In this document: one piece after another, positions 1 through 8,359 of the stretch
Layout: the number at the start of each line of letters is the position of its first letter
Position numbering within the stretch: position 1 is the first letter of the stretch
Origin: Algibacter miyuki
GTDB taxonomy: Bacteria > Bacteroidota > Bacteroidia > Flavobacteriales > Flavobacteriaceae
DNA length: 64,000 nt
Direction of reading: 5' to 3'
Assembly: GCF_030409805.1 (NCBI RefSeq)
Contig: NZ_JAUFQP010000013.1
Location: 1,370,501-1,434,500, forward strand
Made by a program: the position numbers and the translations under genes
The notes under the pieces: generated by a model
Database searches by the model: none
The model's input: only the letters and a program-made list of their open reading frames with translations
Told to the model about the DNA's origin: nothing

Positions 1-855
1 GCCTGTCATTCGTAAATCGTCGTGTCGATTCAAAATTATTTTCACCGACTGTTTCAAGTGAAAACTAGCCAAAGCCGCCATCACTGCCCATGGTGTTGCT
101 TGGTCTTCTTTACCTCCAAAGCCACCTCCAAGTCGGGTAACATCCACCTCAATTTTGTGCATGGCAACACCTAAAACCTGAGCAATTGTTTTTTGCACAG
201 ATGTAGGTCCTTGTGTGGACGAAGTTACTTTTATATTCCCATTTTCCTGAGGTTCGGCATAAGCGCCTTGAGTTTCAATATATAAATGTTCTTGACCGTT
301 GGAAAAGGTTTCTCCTTCAAAAATATACTCACAATTTTTAAATGCCTTTTCAGTATCGCCTAAACTAAACGATCGTGGTGCATTAATGAAACTGCCTTTG
401 GCTTTCGCTTCTTTTGCTGTGGTAATTACAGGTAATTCTTCAATGTCAATGGTTATTAATTGTCTTGCTTTTCGAGCTATAAATTCTGATTCGGCAACAA
501 TTAAAGCAATCGGCATGCCCCAAAAATGAACTTCATGTTCTGCAAATAAAGGTTCATCTGGAATAATACCGCCAATTTCGTTTTTTCCAGGAATATCTTT
601 ATAAGTGAAAATTCGTTCTACTCCATTCAAAGCTTCTGCTTTAGAATAGTCGATATGCTTTATTCTTCCGTGTGCTTTTGGTGCATCAAAAACCACAGCA
701 TGAAAGGTGCCTTGTCTGATATTGATATCATCTACATACACCGATTCTCCACGGACATGTGTGTACGAATCTAAGTTTTTTATACTCTTTTTCAACGCTA
801 TTGTTACAGCGTCTAATTTTGAATTTAAGACGGTATTGGCTTTGTTTTTATCCAT
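1..855 (-). CDS. xdhB: Xanthine dehydrogenase, molybdopterin-binding large subunit (partial, 3' end outside window)
   Basis: The first 285 codons of the molybdenum-cofactor subunit that oxidises hypoxanthine and xanthine to urate. The translation begins MDKNKANTVLNSKLDAV, carries the conserved YTHVRGESVYVDD segment near residue 37 and the cofactor-binding RLGGGFGGKE near residue 256. The rest lies beyond position 1. The ATG at 855-853 overlaps the end of xdhA by 8 bases, so the two are translationally coupled. A two-subunit split (FeS plus FAD on one chain, molybdenum on the other) is usual for bacterial XdhA/XdhB. The identification is firm; only the missing C-terminus prevents checking the catalytic glutamate. 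Confidence 0.93.
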   Translation of the reverse strand, partial: MDKNKANTVLNSKLDAVTIALKKSIKNLDSYTHVRGESVYVDDINIRQGTFHAVVFDAPKAHGRIKHIDYSKAEALNGVERIFTYKDIPGKNEIGGIIPDEPLFAEHEVHFWGMPIALIVAESEFIARKARQLITIDIEELPVITTAKEAKAKGSFINAPRSFSLGDTEKAFKNCEYIFEGETFSNGQEHLYIETQGAYAEPQENGNIKVTSSTQGPTSVQKTIAQVLGVAMHKIEVDVTRLGGGFGGKEDQATPWAVMAALASFHLKQSVKIILNRHDDLRMTG

Positions 856-2257
856 GTTTAACAAAATCTTTTAAGTTGAAATACTTCGGAAATAACACCG
901 TAAAATGTGCGAAAAATAACTGACGTGCTAATAAACGTTTATAATCGCTAGTGCCTCGAACATCGCTAATAGGTGAAATGTCTTTTTGTAAGATTGTGTT
1001 GGCTTCTAAAATGGTTTGGGCTGATAGCGATTTTCCTTTTAAGAATGTTGAGGTGTTTTTTAAATACTTCGGAATCGCTGCAACACCACCCATAGAAACA
1101 TGTACTTCGGAAATACTATCCTTTTCAACAGAAATATGTATAGCGGTATTTACACTTGCAATATCCAAATGTGTACGCTTCGATACTTTTTCAAAATTGA
1201 AAAAAGAATGTGCCGTTGGTAATTTAAATTCTATATTTTTTAAGAGTTCATCGTCCTTTAAATCGAAATTTTTATAGCCTTGATAGAAGTTTTTAAGCGA
1301 AATAACGCGTTCTTTTTCTTCGGAAGTAATAAGCGTGACCTTGCTATTTAAAGCGAGGAAGAAAATCGTCATATCTCCTATGGGTGATGCGTTTACTATA
1401 TTCCCACCAAAAGACGCCATATTTCTTATTTGCTGAGAAGACACGAGTTTTAAGTGTGATTTCAAATTAGGAAAAACAGTATTTAATTCTGGATTGTTCC
1501 ATAAATTAGAAGCTGTTTCATTGGCGCCTATAATACAAACCCCGTCTTCAATATGAATACCTCTTAACTCTTGGTTTTCTGTTAAAAGTGTGATGTCAAG
1601 ATCGGTTAAATTATCGGCTTGTTGTACGTATAAATCTGTTCCGCCAGAAATTCGTTTTTCTTGAGATGCTTTTAAAGTTTCGGTACTTAATGCTTTTAAT
1701 CTCTCAGGAATTTTTTCAAAATACTCTGGAATAAATCCGTTTTCAATCAGCCAACTAAATCCGGTTTCTTCTTTGGTTTGAAGTTTTTCAACCACATGAT
1801 TTGCTGCTTTTTCAATAGATTTATACCCGGTACAGCGGCAGATATTTCCACTAATCGCATCAATAGCGTTGTTATAATTTTTATCAGAATTTGATAGGGC
1901 AAACCCGGTTAATGCTACCACAAAACCAGGCGTGCAAAAGCCACATTGCGTGGCGAAATTGGCTTTCATGGCGTCTTGAGCGGTGGTTAACTGGTGCTTT
2001 AAATTTGTGCCTTCAACCGTCACAATATGTTTGCCGTGCGCATTACCTAAAGGCGAAATACAAGAGGTAATACTTTGGTATTCCATGGCTCCATGTTTTA
2101 AATTGCCCACTAAAACGGTACATGCACCACAATCGCCTTCGCGACAACCAATTTTGGTTCCTGTAAGGCGCTGTTGGTAACGTACAAAATCCAAAAGCGT
2201 CATTCCTGAAGGTTCTAGAGTATGTATGGTTTTGTTATTTAGGATGAAGGAAATCAT
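848..2257 (-). CDS. xdhA: Xanthine dehydrogenase small subunit, 2Fe-2S and FAD domains
   Basis: 469 residues. It passes electrons from the molybdenum site through two iron-sulfur clusters to FAD. The N-terminal plant-type ferredoxin domain has C38, C43, C46 and C66; the helical second-cluster domain has C105, C108, C140 and C142 (CGFCTPGF and CRCTGYKS). The FAD-binding part carries ISGGTDLYV near 203 and ASFGGNIVNASPIGD near 281. The length fits a fused FeS/FAD subunit. It lies 3 bases after guaD and overlaps xdhB by 8, so the three form one operon. Together they convert guanine to xanthine to urate. Confidence 0.94.
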   Translation of the reverse strand: MISFILNNKTIHTLEPSGMTLLDFVRYQQRLTGTKIGCREGDCGACTVLVGNLKHGAMEYQSITSCISPLGNAHGKHIVTVEGTNLKHQLTTAQDAMKANFATQCGFCTPGFVVALTGFALSNSDKNYNNAIDAISGNICRCTGYKSIEKAANHVVEKLQTKEETGFSWLIENGFIPEYFEKIPERLKALSTETLKASQEKRISGGTDLYVQQADNLTDLDITLLTENQELRGIHIEDGVCIIGANETASNLWNNPELNTVFPNLKSHLKLVSSQQIRNMASFGGNIVNASPIGDMTIFFLALNSKVTLITSEEKERVISLKNFYQGYKNFDLKDDELLKNIEFKLPTAHSFFNFEKVSKRTHLDIASVNTAIHISVEKDSISEVHVSMGGVAAIPKYLKNTSTFLKGKSLSAQTILEANTILQKDISPISDVRGTSDYKRLLARQLFFAHFTVLFPKYFNLKDFVKHG

Positions 2258-2260
2258 ACT

Positions 2261-2731
2261 TTAATATTCGGTTTTATCCATTTTTTTAGTCCATTCCTCA
2301 AAAGGCTCTAATGCGATTTCTCGTGCTAATTGCTCAAAAGGAATACTTCTTTTTTCGTAAGGTAAAGGAATTTCTTTATATATAAACTCATCGTCAAATC
2401 CAATATTTGCGGCATCTACTTGGTTGCTGCCGTAGTAAACCTTATCCGGTCTAGCCCAATAAATAGCCCCTAAACACATTGGGCAAGGTTCACATGAGGT
2501 GTAAATTTCACAACCGTTTAATTGAAACGATCCGAGATTTTTACAGGCATCACGAATGGCAGTTACTTCGGCATGTGCCGTGGGATCGTTGGTGGAAGTA
2601 ACTTTATTATTTCCACGACCTACAATTTCACCATCTTTAACAATAATGCAGCCAAATGGTCCGCCTTCGTTGTTTTTCATTCCTTTTAAAGCGGCGTTAA
2701 CAGCCTCTTGCATATATTTTTCTTTGCACAT
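2261..2731 (-). CDS. guaD: Guanine deaminase (cytidine-deaminase fold)
   Basis: 156 residues, the usual length of the small zinc-dependent guanine deaminase, which hydrolyses guanine to xanthine and ammonia. The zinc and catalytic motifs are H53-A-E55 and P82-C83-P-M-C86. The substrate type is inferred mainly from context: the next genes encode xanthine dehydrogenase, which uses the product. tRNA adenosine deaminase shares the fold but normally has a different surrounding sequence. The ATG at 2731 is taken as start; a second Met at residue 7 is possible. A 9-bp inverted repeat lies 7 bases upstream of the ATG. Confidence 0.9.
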   Translation of the reverse strand: MCKEKYMQEAVNAALKGMKNNEGGPFGCIIVKDGEIVGRGNNKVTSTNDPTAHAEVTAIRDACKNLGSFQLNGCEIYTSCEPCPMCLGAIYWARPDKVYYGSNQVDAANIGFDDEFIYKEIPLPYEKRSIPFEQLAREIALEPFEEWTKKMDKTEY

Positions 2732-2738
2732 TTTTAAA

Positions 2739-2760
2739 CGTATTTTTTCTTAAAAATACG
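2739..2760 (-). promoter_or_regulatory. Perfect inverted repeat just upstream of guaD
   Basis: CGTATTTTT at 2739-2747 and AAAAATACG at 2752-2760 are exact reverse complements around a 4-base loop, 7 bases upstream of the guaD ATG. In the transcript this hairpin would sit over the ribosome-binding region. As DNA it could be an operator. No U-tract terminator logic applies because it precedes the gene. Confidence 0.4.
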
Positions 2761-2907
2761 AATGATTTTGTGGTTTATTGATGTAGGATAGTGATTTTTT
2801 TGTATTCAATTTGGCTTAGAAAGCATTCCTTAGAAATAAATTATTGTAGTAAATAGGCGAATTAAATACTCTTTTGAAGCTGATTTTTATCGTAAACACT
2901 TTTTTTT

Positions 2908-2922
2908 AATAGTAATACTATT
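2908..2922 (+). promoter_or_regulatory. Candidate TetR operator (15-bp palindrome)
   Basis: AATAGTA-A-TACTATT is a perfect 7+7 inverted repeat. Its last base is also the first base of the -7 promoter element. Autorepression by the TetR protein starting at 2948 is the simplest reading. Confidence 0.55.
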
Positions 2923-2929
2923 ATATTTG
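2922..2929 (+). promoter_or_regulatory. Bacteroidota -7 element TATATTTG for the tetR/export operon
   Basis: Exact match to TAnnTTTG, 19 bases before the ATG at 2948. It rules out an alternative in-frame TTG start at 2927, which lies within the element itself. Confidence 0.6.
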
Positions 2930-2947
2930 CGCAAAATAGTTTTAATT

Positions 2948-3631
2948 ATGAAAGAATTACTCTCTAAATTTAAGATTGAATTGCCTGAGGGCATTTATAT
3001 TAAAGATCCTGAATCGTCTAAACTCGGGATTAAAATTATTGAAAACAGCATTGTTCTTATTGAAAATATGGGTTTTGAAGATTTTAATTTTAAAAAGCTT
3101 GGAAAACATATTGGTACTAATGAAAGTTCAATTTATCGCTATTTTGAAAATAAGCACAACTTACTACTCTACCTAACATCTTGGTATTGGAGTTGGATCG
3201 AGTATCAACTTGTTATAGAAACCTATAGTATAAGTAATCCAGAAGATAAGCTAAAAAAAGCTATTGAGGTGCTTACCCGAATTACAAAGCAGGACAGTAA
3301 TTATAGCCACATTAACCAAATGCTGCTTAATAAAATTGTGATTTATGAAAACTCTAAATCTTATTTAACTAAAAATGTGGATGCCGAAAATAAAGATGGT
3401 TTTTTTATGCCTTATAAAAGGGTTGTACATCGTTTTTCGGGAATTATTTCAGATTATAACACAGATTATAAGTACCCATTAAGCTTAGCGTCTTCTATTG
3501 TTGAAGGTGCATTACAAGAGCATTTTGTTAAAACACATTTTAAGTCGATTACAAATTGTAATGATGAACATTTGCTTACTGAGTTTTTTACAGATTTAGC
3601 AATAAAAGCCCTTTCGGTAGATGGAAAATAA
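2948..3631 (+). CDS. TetR/AcrR family transcriptional regulator
   Basis: 227 residues from the ATG at 2948. The N-terminal helix-turn-helix covers about residues 43-70 and includes LGKHIGTNESSIYRYFENK, the classic TetR recognition helix with a tyrosine-containing end. The C-terminal ligand domain is not recognisable by eye. It overlaps the following ABC transporter gene by 11 bases and so is the first gene of an export operon of regulator, ABC protein, HlyD-type adaptor and TolC-type channel. A palindrome in its own promoter suggests autoregulation, with relief by whatever the exporter transports. The ligand is unknown. Confidence 0.88.
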   Translation: MKELLSKFKIELPEGIYIKDPESSKLGIKIIENSIVLIENMGFEDFNFKKLGKHIGTNESSIYRYFENKHNLLLYLTSWYWSWIEYQLVIETYSISNPEDKLKKAIEVLTRITKQDSNYSHINQMLLNKIVIYENSKSYLTKNVDAENKDGFFMPYKRVVHRFSGIISDYNTDYKYPLSLASSIVEGALQEHFVKTHFKSITNCNDEHLLTEFFTDLAIKALSVDGK

Positions 3632-5285
3632 AACACTTACGCCCTGGAAACGTTTTTTAGGTTTACTTAAATTAGATCGTAAAGATATTTTTCAAATTGG
3701 ATATTATGCCGTGTTCGAAGGTATCGTGGCTATGTCGTTACCATTAGGTATTCAGGCCATTATCAACTTAATTCAAGGTGCGCAAATGTCTACCTCATGG
3801 ATTGTTTTATCTATGTTAGTGACTGCTGGTGTGGCTTTTTCGGGTATGCTTCGTTTTATGCAAATGCGTATTATAGAAACTATTCAGCAGCGTATTTTTA
3901 CCCGAGCTTCTTTAGAACTCAGCTATCGTTTTCCGAAGATAAAAATGAGTGAATTGCGTAAATATTACCTACCTGAGTTAGCTAATCGGTTTTTCGATAC
4001 TTTAACCATTCAGAAAGGTTTAAGTAAAATTTTAATAGATGTGCCTTCTGCCTTTTTACAAATTATTTTCGCCCTCATTTTACTATCATTTTACCATAGC
4101 TTCTTTATTATTTTCGGCATATTGTTGATTCTTTTAATATATATCGTGTTTAAATATACCGCTAGAAATGGGTTAGAAACAAGTTTAAAAGAATCCAAAT
4201 TAAAATATAAAGTAGCACATTGGTTACAAGAAATTTCACGAACGGTTATTAGTTTTAAGCTCTCAGGTAAAACAAGCTTAGCCATGAAAAAAAGTGATGA
4301 CCTCGTTGAAGAATATTTAGTTTCAAGAGAAAAGCACTTTAAAGTTTTGGCTATTCAATTTGTACAAATGATTGGTTTTAAGGTATTGGTTACTGCCGGG
4401 CTTTTGTTAATTGGAGGATATTTAGTATTAGATCAACGTATGAATATTGGTCAGTTTGTTGCTGCCGAAATTATTATACTTTTAGTTATTAATTCTGTTG
4501 AAAAACTTATTATTGGCTTAGAATCATTCTATGATATTTTAACCTCCATCGAGAAATTAGGTCAAGTTATAGATAAACCCATCGAGTCTCAAACAGGAGA
4601 ATTAATAAAAGCAGGAAGTCCTTTAAGTGTTGAATTTCAGAATGTATCTTATCGTGTTGAGGAGCGCCATACTCCTATTTTGAATGCTATTTCATTTACA
4701 ATTGAACCTACTGACCGAATTATTATTGAAGGTCAGAGTGGTTCAGGAAAATCAAGTTTATTACAGCTTATTTCGGGGGTGCTATCACCAACTTCGGGCT
4801 ATATTTATGTGAATAATTTATCCATAGAAAGTCTTTTTATGAGTGAATATCGCTCTAATTTAGGGTTGTTATTGGCTATTGAGACACCCTTCGAAGGTTC
4901 CATAAGAGAAAATATCACTTTTGGAAATAAAGATATTAGTGACGAATCCATTTATAGCACCTTTGAAAGCATTGGTTTAACGGCTTTTTTAAAGCAACAA
5001 CCTCAAGGGTTAAACACCTTGTTAAAGCCTGAAGGAATCCAAATTGCTAATAATATTACAAAAAAAATAATTTTAGCACGTGCTATTGTAAAACAGCCCA
5101 AAATATTAATTCTGGAAGATCCATTAGACCATTTTAACAAAGTGGAGGCCAAAAAAATTGTAGATTTTCTTACAGATGCTTCGCAACCTTGGAGTTTAGT
5201 TGTGGTAAGTAACAATGCAAGCTGGAAACAAAAATGTAACAAGCACATTACTTTAAGTAATGGAAATATGGTTAATAAATTATAA
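3621..5285 (+). CDS. ABC transporter, fused membrane and ATP-binding domains, with degenerate catalytic motifs
   Basis: 554 residues. The type I exporter membrane domain spans about residues 22-300 with several hydrophobic segments; the nucleotide-binding domain follows from about 335. Walker A is intact (GQSGSGKSS, 371-379). The signature LSGGQ is absent: the region around 473-483 reads IQIANNITKKI. Walker B reads ILILED then P, so the usual Asp-Glu pair is exchanged to Glu-Asp. The Q-loop glutamine and the H-loop histidine (VVVSNNASW, 527-535) also appear to be missing. With the HlyD and TolC genes directly downstream it should act as the inner-membrane part of a type I-like exporter, but its ATP hydrolysis mechanism must be atypical or weak. 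No peptidase domain is present. Confidence 0.85.
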   Translation: MENKTLTPWKRFLGLLKLDRKDIFQIGYYAVFEGIVAMSLPLGIQAIINLIQGAQMSTSWIVLSMLVTAGVAFSGMLRFMQMRIIETIQQRIFTRASLELSYRFPKIKMSELRKYYLPELANRFFDTLTIQKGLSKILIDVPSAFLQIIFALILLSFYHSFFIIFGILLILLIYIVFKYTARNGLETSLKESKLKYKVAHWLQEISRTVISFKLSGKTSLAMKKSDDLVEEYLVSREKHFKVLAIQFVQMIGFKVLVTAGLLLIGGYLVLDQRMNIGQFVAAEIIILLVINSVEKLIIGLESFYDILTSIEKLGQVIDKPIESQTGELIKAGSPLSVEFQNVSYRVEERHTPILNAISFTIEPTDRIIIEGQSGSGKSSLLQLISGVLSPTSGYIYVNNLSIESLFMSEYRSNLGLLLAIETPFEGSIRENITFGNKDISDESIYSTFESIGLTAFLKQQPQGLNTLLKPEGIQIANNITKKIILARAIVKQPKILILEDPLDHFNKVEAKKIVDFLTDASQPWSLVVVSNNASWKQKCNKHITLSNGNMVNKL

Positions 5286-5288
5286 GTT

Positions 5289-6650
5289 ATGTTAAATATA
5301 TCAAACAATAGAGTTTCGGAATATGTTGACTTAAAAAAGTTTAAATCAGGTAAAGATATTTTTACAAAGGAATACCATAAACGATTTAATAAATTTCTGA
5401 TAGCGTTTTCAGTAATTATGGTCATTATACTTTTTTTACCGTGGACGCAAAACATCACGAGTGATGGTATTGTAACCACCTTAAAATTAAACCAGCGTCC
5501 GCAAACATTACAGTCATCGATACCTGGACGTATTGAAGAATGGTTTGTTCAAGAAGGTGATTTTGTAAATAAAGGAGATACCATTTTACGTATTTCAGAA
5601 ATTAAAAGTGATTATTTTGATGAGAAATTAGCCGAAAGAACAGGTAATCAACTGGCATCAAAATCGTCTTCTGTAGAAGCTTATAAAAATAAAGAAACGT
5701 CATATAGAAATCAAATTGTGGCTTTACAACAAGAACGTAATTTAAAACTAGAACAAGCTAGAAATAAATTTTTACAAGCCGAGTTAAAAGTGAAAACCGA
5801 TAGTATGGATTTAGAGGCTGTCAAAATAAAAAATGATATTGCTAAAATTCAATACGAACGTACTATAGCGCTGCAAGAAGAAGGTTTGAAAGCTGTTAAA
5901 GATGTTGAAGAAAAACGATCTAAGCTACAAGAGTCTGAAGCTAAATTAATTTCACAACAGAACAAATATTTAAGTACCAAAAATGATGTTATAAATGCCA
6001 ATTTGTACATTTCAACTCTAAAAGCAACTTATGATGATAAAATAGCTAAAGCGGAAAGCAGCCTATTTACGGCGCAATCTAGCGGTTATGACACAGAAGC
6101 TCAAGTGTCAAAATTAGAAACCAATCTAGCAAATTATCAAAAACGTAGTAGCCTTTTATTTGTTACCGCTCCACAGAATGGTTATATAAATAAAGCCATT
6201 AGGTCTGGGATTGGAGAATCTTTTAAGGAGGGTGAAAAACTAGTAAATATTATGCCTTCAACTTACGATTTAGCAGTAGAAATGTTTGTGCGCCCTATAG
6301 ATTTGCCTTTGCTACATGCTGGAGAAAAAGTACAAGTTCAGTTTGATGGTTGGCCGGCTTTAGTGTTTAGCGGATGGCCAAATGTATCCTATGGTACGTA
6401 TGCCGCTAAAATTGTAGCGATGGAAAAATTTATAAGTAGTAACGGAAAATATCGAGTGTTGTTAGCACCTGATGATAAAGATATTCCTTGGCCTGAAGAG
6501 ATACGTGTAGGTTCGGGAGCTAAAACTATTGCACTATTGAATGATGTGCCTATTTGGTTTGAAATGTGGAGACAAATAAACAGCTTCCCGCCTAATTATT
6601 ACAAATCGGGAGGGGAAAATGAAGATTCAAAAGATAAAAAGAAAACCTAA
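5289..6650 (+). CDS. HlyD family membrane-fusion (periplasmic adaptor) protein
   Basis: 453 residues. One membrane helix lies near residues 36-53 (FLIAFSVIMVIILFLPW). A biotinyl-lipoyl half motif follows (SIPGRIEEWFVQEGDFVNKGD, read in two parts around 75-95), then a long charged coiled coil of about 110-270, then the second lipoyl half and a beta-barrel region (VTAPQNGYINKAI near 290). This is the order expected for adaptors that link an inner-membrane ABC exporter to a TolC channel. It starts 3 bases after the ABC gene and its stop overlaps the start of the TolC gene by one base. Confidence 0.9.
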   Translation: MLNISNNRVSEYVDLKKFKSGKDIFTKEYHKRFNKFLIAFSVIMVIILFLPWTQNITSDGIVTTLKLNQRPQTLQSSIPGRIEEWFVQEGDFVNKGDTILRISEIKSDYFDEKLAERTGNQLASKSSSVEAYKNKETSYRNQIVALQQERNLKLEQARNKFLQAELKVKTDSMDLEAVKIKNDIAKIQYERTIALQEEGLKAVKDVEEKRSKLQESEAKLISQQNKYLSTKNDVINANLYISTLKATYDDKIAKAESSLFTAQSSGYDTEAQVSKLETNLANYQKRSSLLFVTAPQNGYINKAIRSGIGESFKEGEKLVNIMPSTYDLAVEMFVRPIDLPLLHAGEKVQVQFDGWPALVFSGWPNVSYGTYAAKIVAMEKFISSNGKYRVLLAPDDKDIPWPEEIRVGSGAKTIALLNDVPIWFEMWRQINSFPPNYYKSGGENEDSKDKKKT

Positions 6651-8038
6651 TGAAGAACCTTATATTTATAATGTTGGTTTTAATGGTGTCCTTAAGTTTT
6701 TCGCAAACCAATGAGACGGTTTTAACTTTGGAGGAATATTTGGGTTACGTGAAAAAGTATCACCCAATAGTTAAGCAAGCCGAACTTATTACCACAGAAA
6801 GCGAAGCAAAACTATTAAAAGCTCGTGGTGCTTTCGACCCTAAATTAGAAGTTGATTATAGCAGAAAAAAGTTTAAAGACACTGAGTATTACGATAAGTT
6901 GAATGCGGCTTTTAAAATTCCAACTTGGTATGGTATTGAGTTGAAAACAAATTATGATGATAATAACGGCAAATATCTAAACCCGGAGTACAACACCCCG
7001 GAAGGCGGATTATATAGTGCCGGCATATCGATTCCTCTTGCTAAAGACTTGCTCACTAATAAGCGAATGGCGACTTTAAAACAGGCTAAAATTTATACTA
7101 AGCAAGCCGTGGCAAAACAGGAATTTGTTATCAATGACATTTTATACAGCGCCATTTCTTCTTATTTTTATTGGTTAAAAAGTTATCAAGATAAAATGGT
7201 GCATCAAGATTATGTTGGAAATGCACAAATGCAATTAGGTAATGTAAAAAAAAGTTTCTTTGCAGGCGATAAACCGGCAGTAGATACTTTGGAGGCTAGC
7301 ATAAATTTAAAAACGAGGCAGCTTAATTTTGAAAAATCTAAAATTGGATATGTGAAATCAACGTTGGAATTATCAAATTTTGTTTGGCTGGAAAATAATT
7401 TGCCTTTGGAGTTAAACGAAACCATCACTCCTGATATCAATACTATTAAAATTATTGATTTGGTTTTAAATAGTTCAATTTTAAATAGTAATGAAAGCTT
7501 AATTGAGAACCACCCAAAACTGCAAGAATTACAATTTAAAAAAGCAATTCTAACAGTTGATAAACGCTTAAAAACAAATAATTTATTACCTAAAGTGAAT
7601 TTGCAATATAATTTTTTGACTACTGAATATCAGGCGATAAATAGTTTTAATACAGCGGATTATAAAAGTGGGTTAAATATTAGCATTCCTCTGTTTTTAA
7701 GAAAAGAACGTGCCGATTTGAAATTAGCGAAACTCAAATTAAAAGACATCAATTTTGATATTGCAACCACAAGAGTGAGTTTGAAAAACAAAGTGCTTGC
7801 AACAATACAGGAGATTGAATCGTATAAAGCGCAGTATAAAATTCTATTAGATCTTGTAGAGAATTACAAGCAACTAATGAGAAGCGAAGAACGTAAATTT
7901 AGTTTGGGTGAAGGCTCACTATTTCTTGTGAATTATAGGGGGGTAAAATTAATAGAAAACGAATTGAAAAAAAATGATTCGGAATATCAAGTTTGTATGA
8001 GCAAAACAAATTTATTAAGAACATTGAACAAGCTATAA
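6650..8038 (+). CDS. TolC family outer-membrane efflux protein
   Basis: 462 residues with a signal peptide (MKNLIFIMLVLMVSLSFS, cleavage near 18-19). The remainder is the long alternating helical/strand composition of TolC-type channels, with the internal duplication expected of the family (ALTLEEYL-like start and a second repeat from about 290). Its start codon overlaps the stop of the adaptor gene (TAATG). It should be the outer-membrane exit of the export operon. A second, independent TolC gene is at 35081-36412. Confidence 0.87.
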   Translation: MKNLIFIMLVLMVSLSFSQTNETVLTLEEYLGYVKKYHPIVKQAELITTESEAKLLKARGAFDPKLEVDYSRKKFKDTEYYDKLNAAFKIPTWYGIELKTNYDDNNGKYLNPEYNTPEGGLYSAGISIPLAKDLLTNKRMATLKQAKIYTKQAVAKQEFVINDILYSAISSYFYWLKSYQDKMVHQDYVGNAQMQLGNVKKSFFAGDKPAVDTLEASINLKTRQLNFEKSKIGYVKSTLELSNFVWLENNLPLELNETITPDINTIKIIDLVLNSSILNSNESLIENHPKLQELQFKKAILTVDKRLKTNNLLPKVNLQYNFLTTEYQAINSFNTADYKSGLNISIPLFLRKERADLKLAKLKLKDINFDIATTRVSLKNKVLATIQEIESYKAQYKILLDLVENYKQLMRSEERKFSLGEGSLFLVNYRGVKLIENELKKNDSEYQVCMSKTNLLRTLNKL

Positions 8039-8052
8039 ATTAAAACAAAAAA

Positions 8053-8078
8053 AGCCCATCAAACTAAATTGATGGGCT
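8053..8078. terminator. Bidirectional rho-independent terminator
   Basis: AGCCCATCAA (8053-8062) pairs with TTGATGGGCT (8069-8078) around a 6-base loop. Runs of A at 8046-8052 give a U-tract for minus-strand transcripts (csp gene), and a CTTT run follows on the plus strand. It lies between the convergent export operon and csp gene. Confidence 0.85.
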
Positions 8079-8101
8079 CTTTAAAAACTTGAAGTATATA
8101 T

Positions 8102-8293
8102 TTAGATAACTTTTACGTTAACTGCATTTAGTCCTTTGTTTCCTTCTTGTAATTCAAATTCAACAACATCGCCTTCACGAATCTCGTCTACTAATCCTGA
8201 AATGTGTACAAAATGATCTTTGTCTACGCCTTCTTCAGTGATAAATCCGAAACCTTTAGCATCGTTGAAAAATTTTACTGTTCCTTTACTCAT
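8102..8293 (-). CDS. Cold-shock domain protein (CspA family)
   Basis: 63 residues forming a single cold-shock domain, a five-stranded RNA/DNA chaperone. RNP1 is KGFGFI (13-18) and RNP2 is HFVHIS (27-32), where most family members have DVFVH. The length is slightly short for CspA but typical of Bacteroidota. It is monocistronic, with its own promoter at 8331-8338 and the strong hairpin at 8053-8078. The leader is about 30-35 bases, much shorter than that of E. coli cspA, so there is no sign of a thermoswitch leader. Confidence 0.93.
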   Translation of the reverse strand: MSKGTVKFFNDAKGFGFITEEGVDKDHFVHISGLVDEIREGDVVEFELQEGNKGLNAVNVKVI

Positions 8294-8330
8294 AATATTA
8301 TAATGTATTTAATAATTACTTATTAGTAGT

Positions 8331-8338
8331 CAAAGATA
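8331..8338 (-). promoter_or_regulatory. -7 element TATCTTTG for the csp gene
   Basis: Minus-strand TATCTTTG, an exact TAnnTTTG match, about 38 bases upstream of the csp ATG. No convincing -33 TTG at the ideal distance; the nearest is 25 bases upstream. Confidence 0.55.
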
Positions 8339-8359
8339 GTGCCAATTAATAGATATGGT

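Noticed and set aside
2927-2947. TTG start adding 7 residues to the TetR regulator
   Set aside because: The TTG is part of the TATATTTG promoter element, so it would not be in the transcript.
5003-5479. 158-codon open frame on the minus strand
   Set aside because: It is antisense to the conserved ABC transporter and adaptor genes, and its translation has no recognisable domain or supporting start context.
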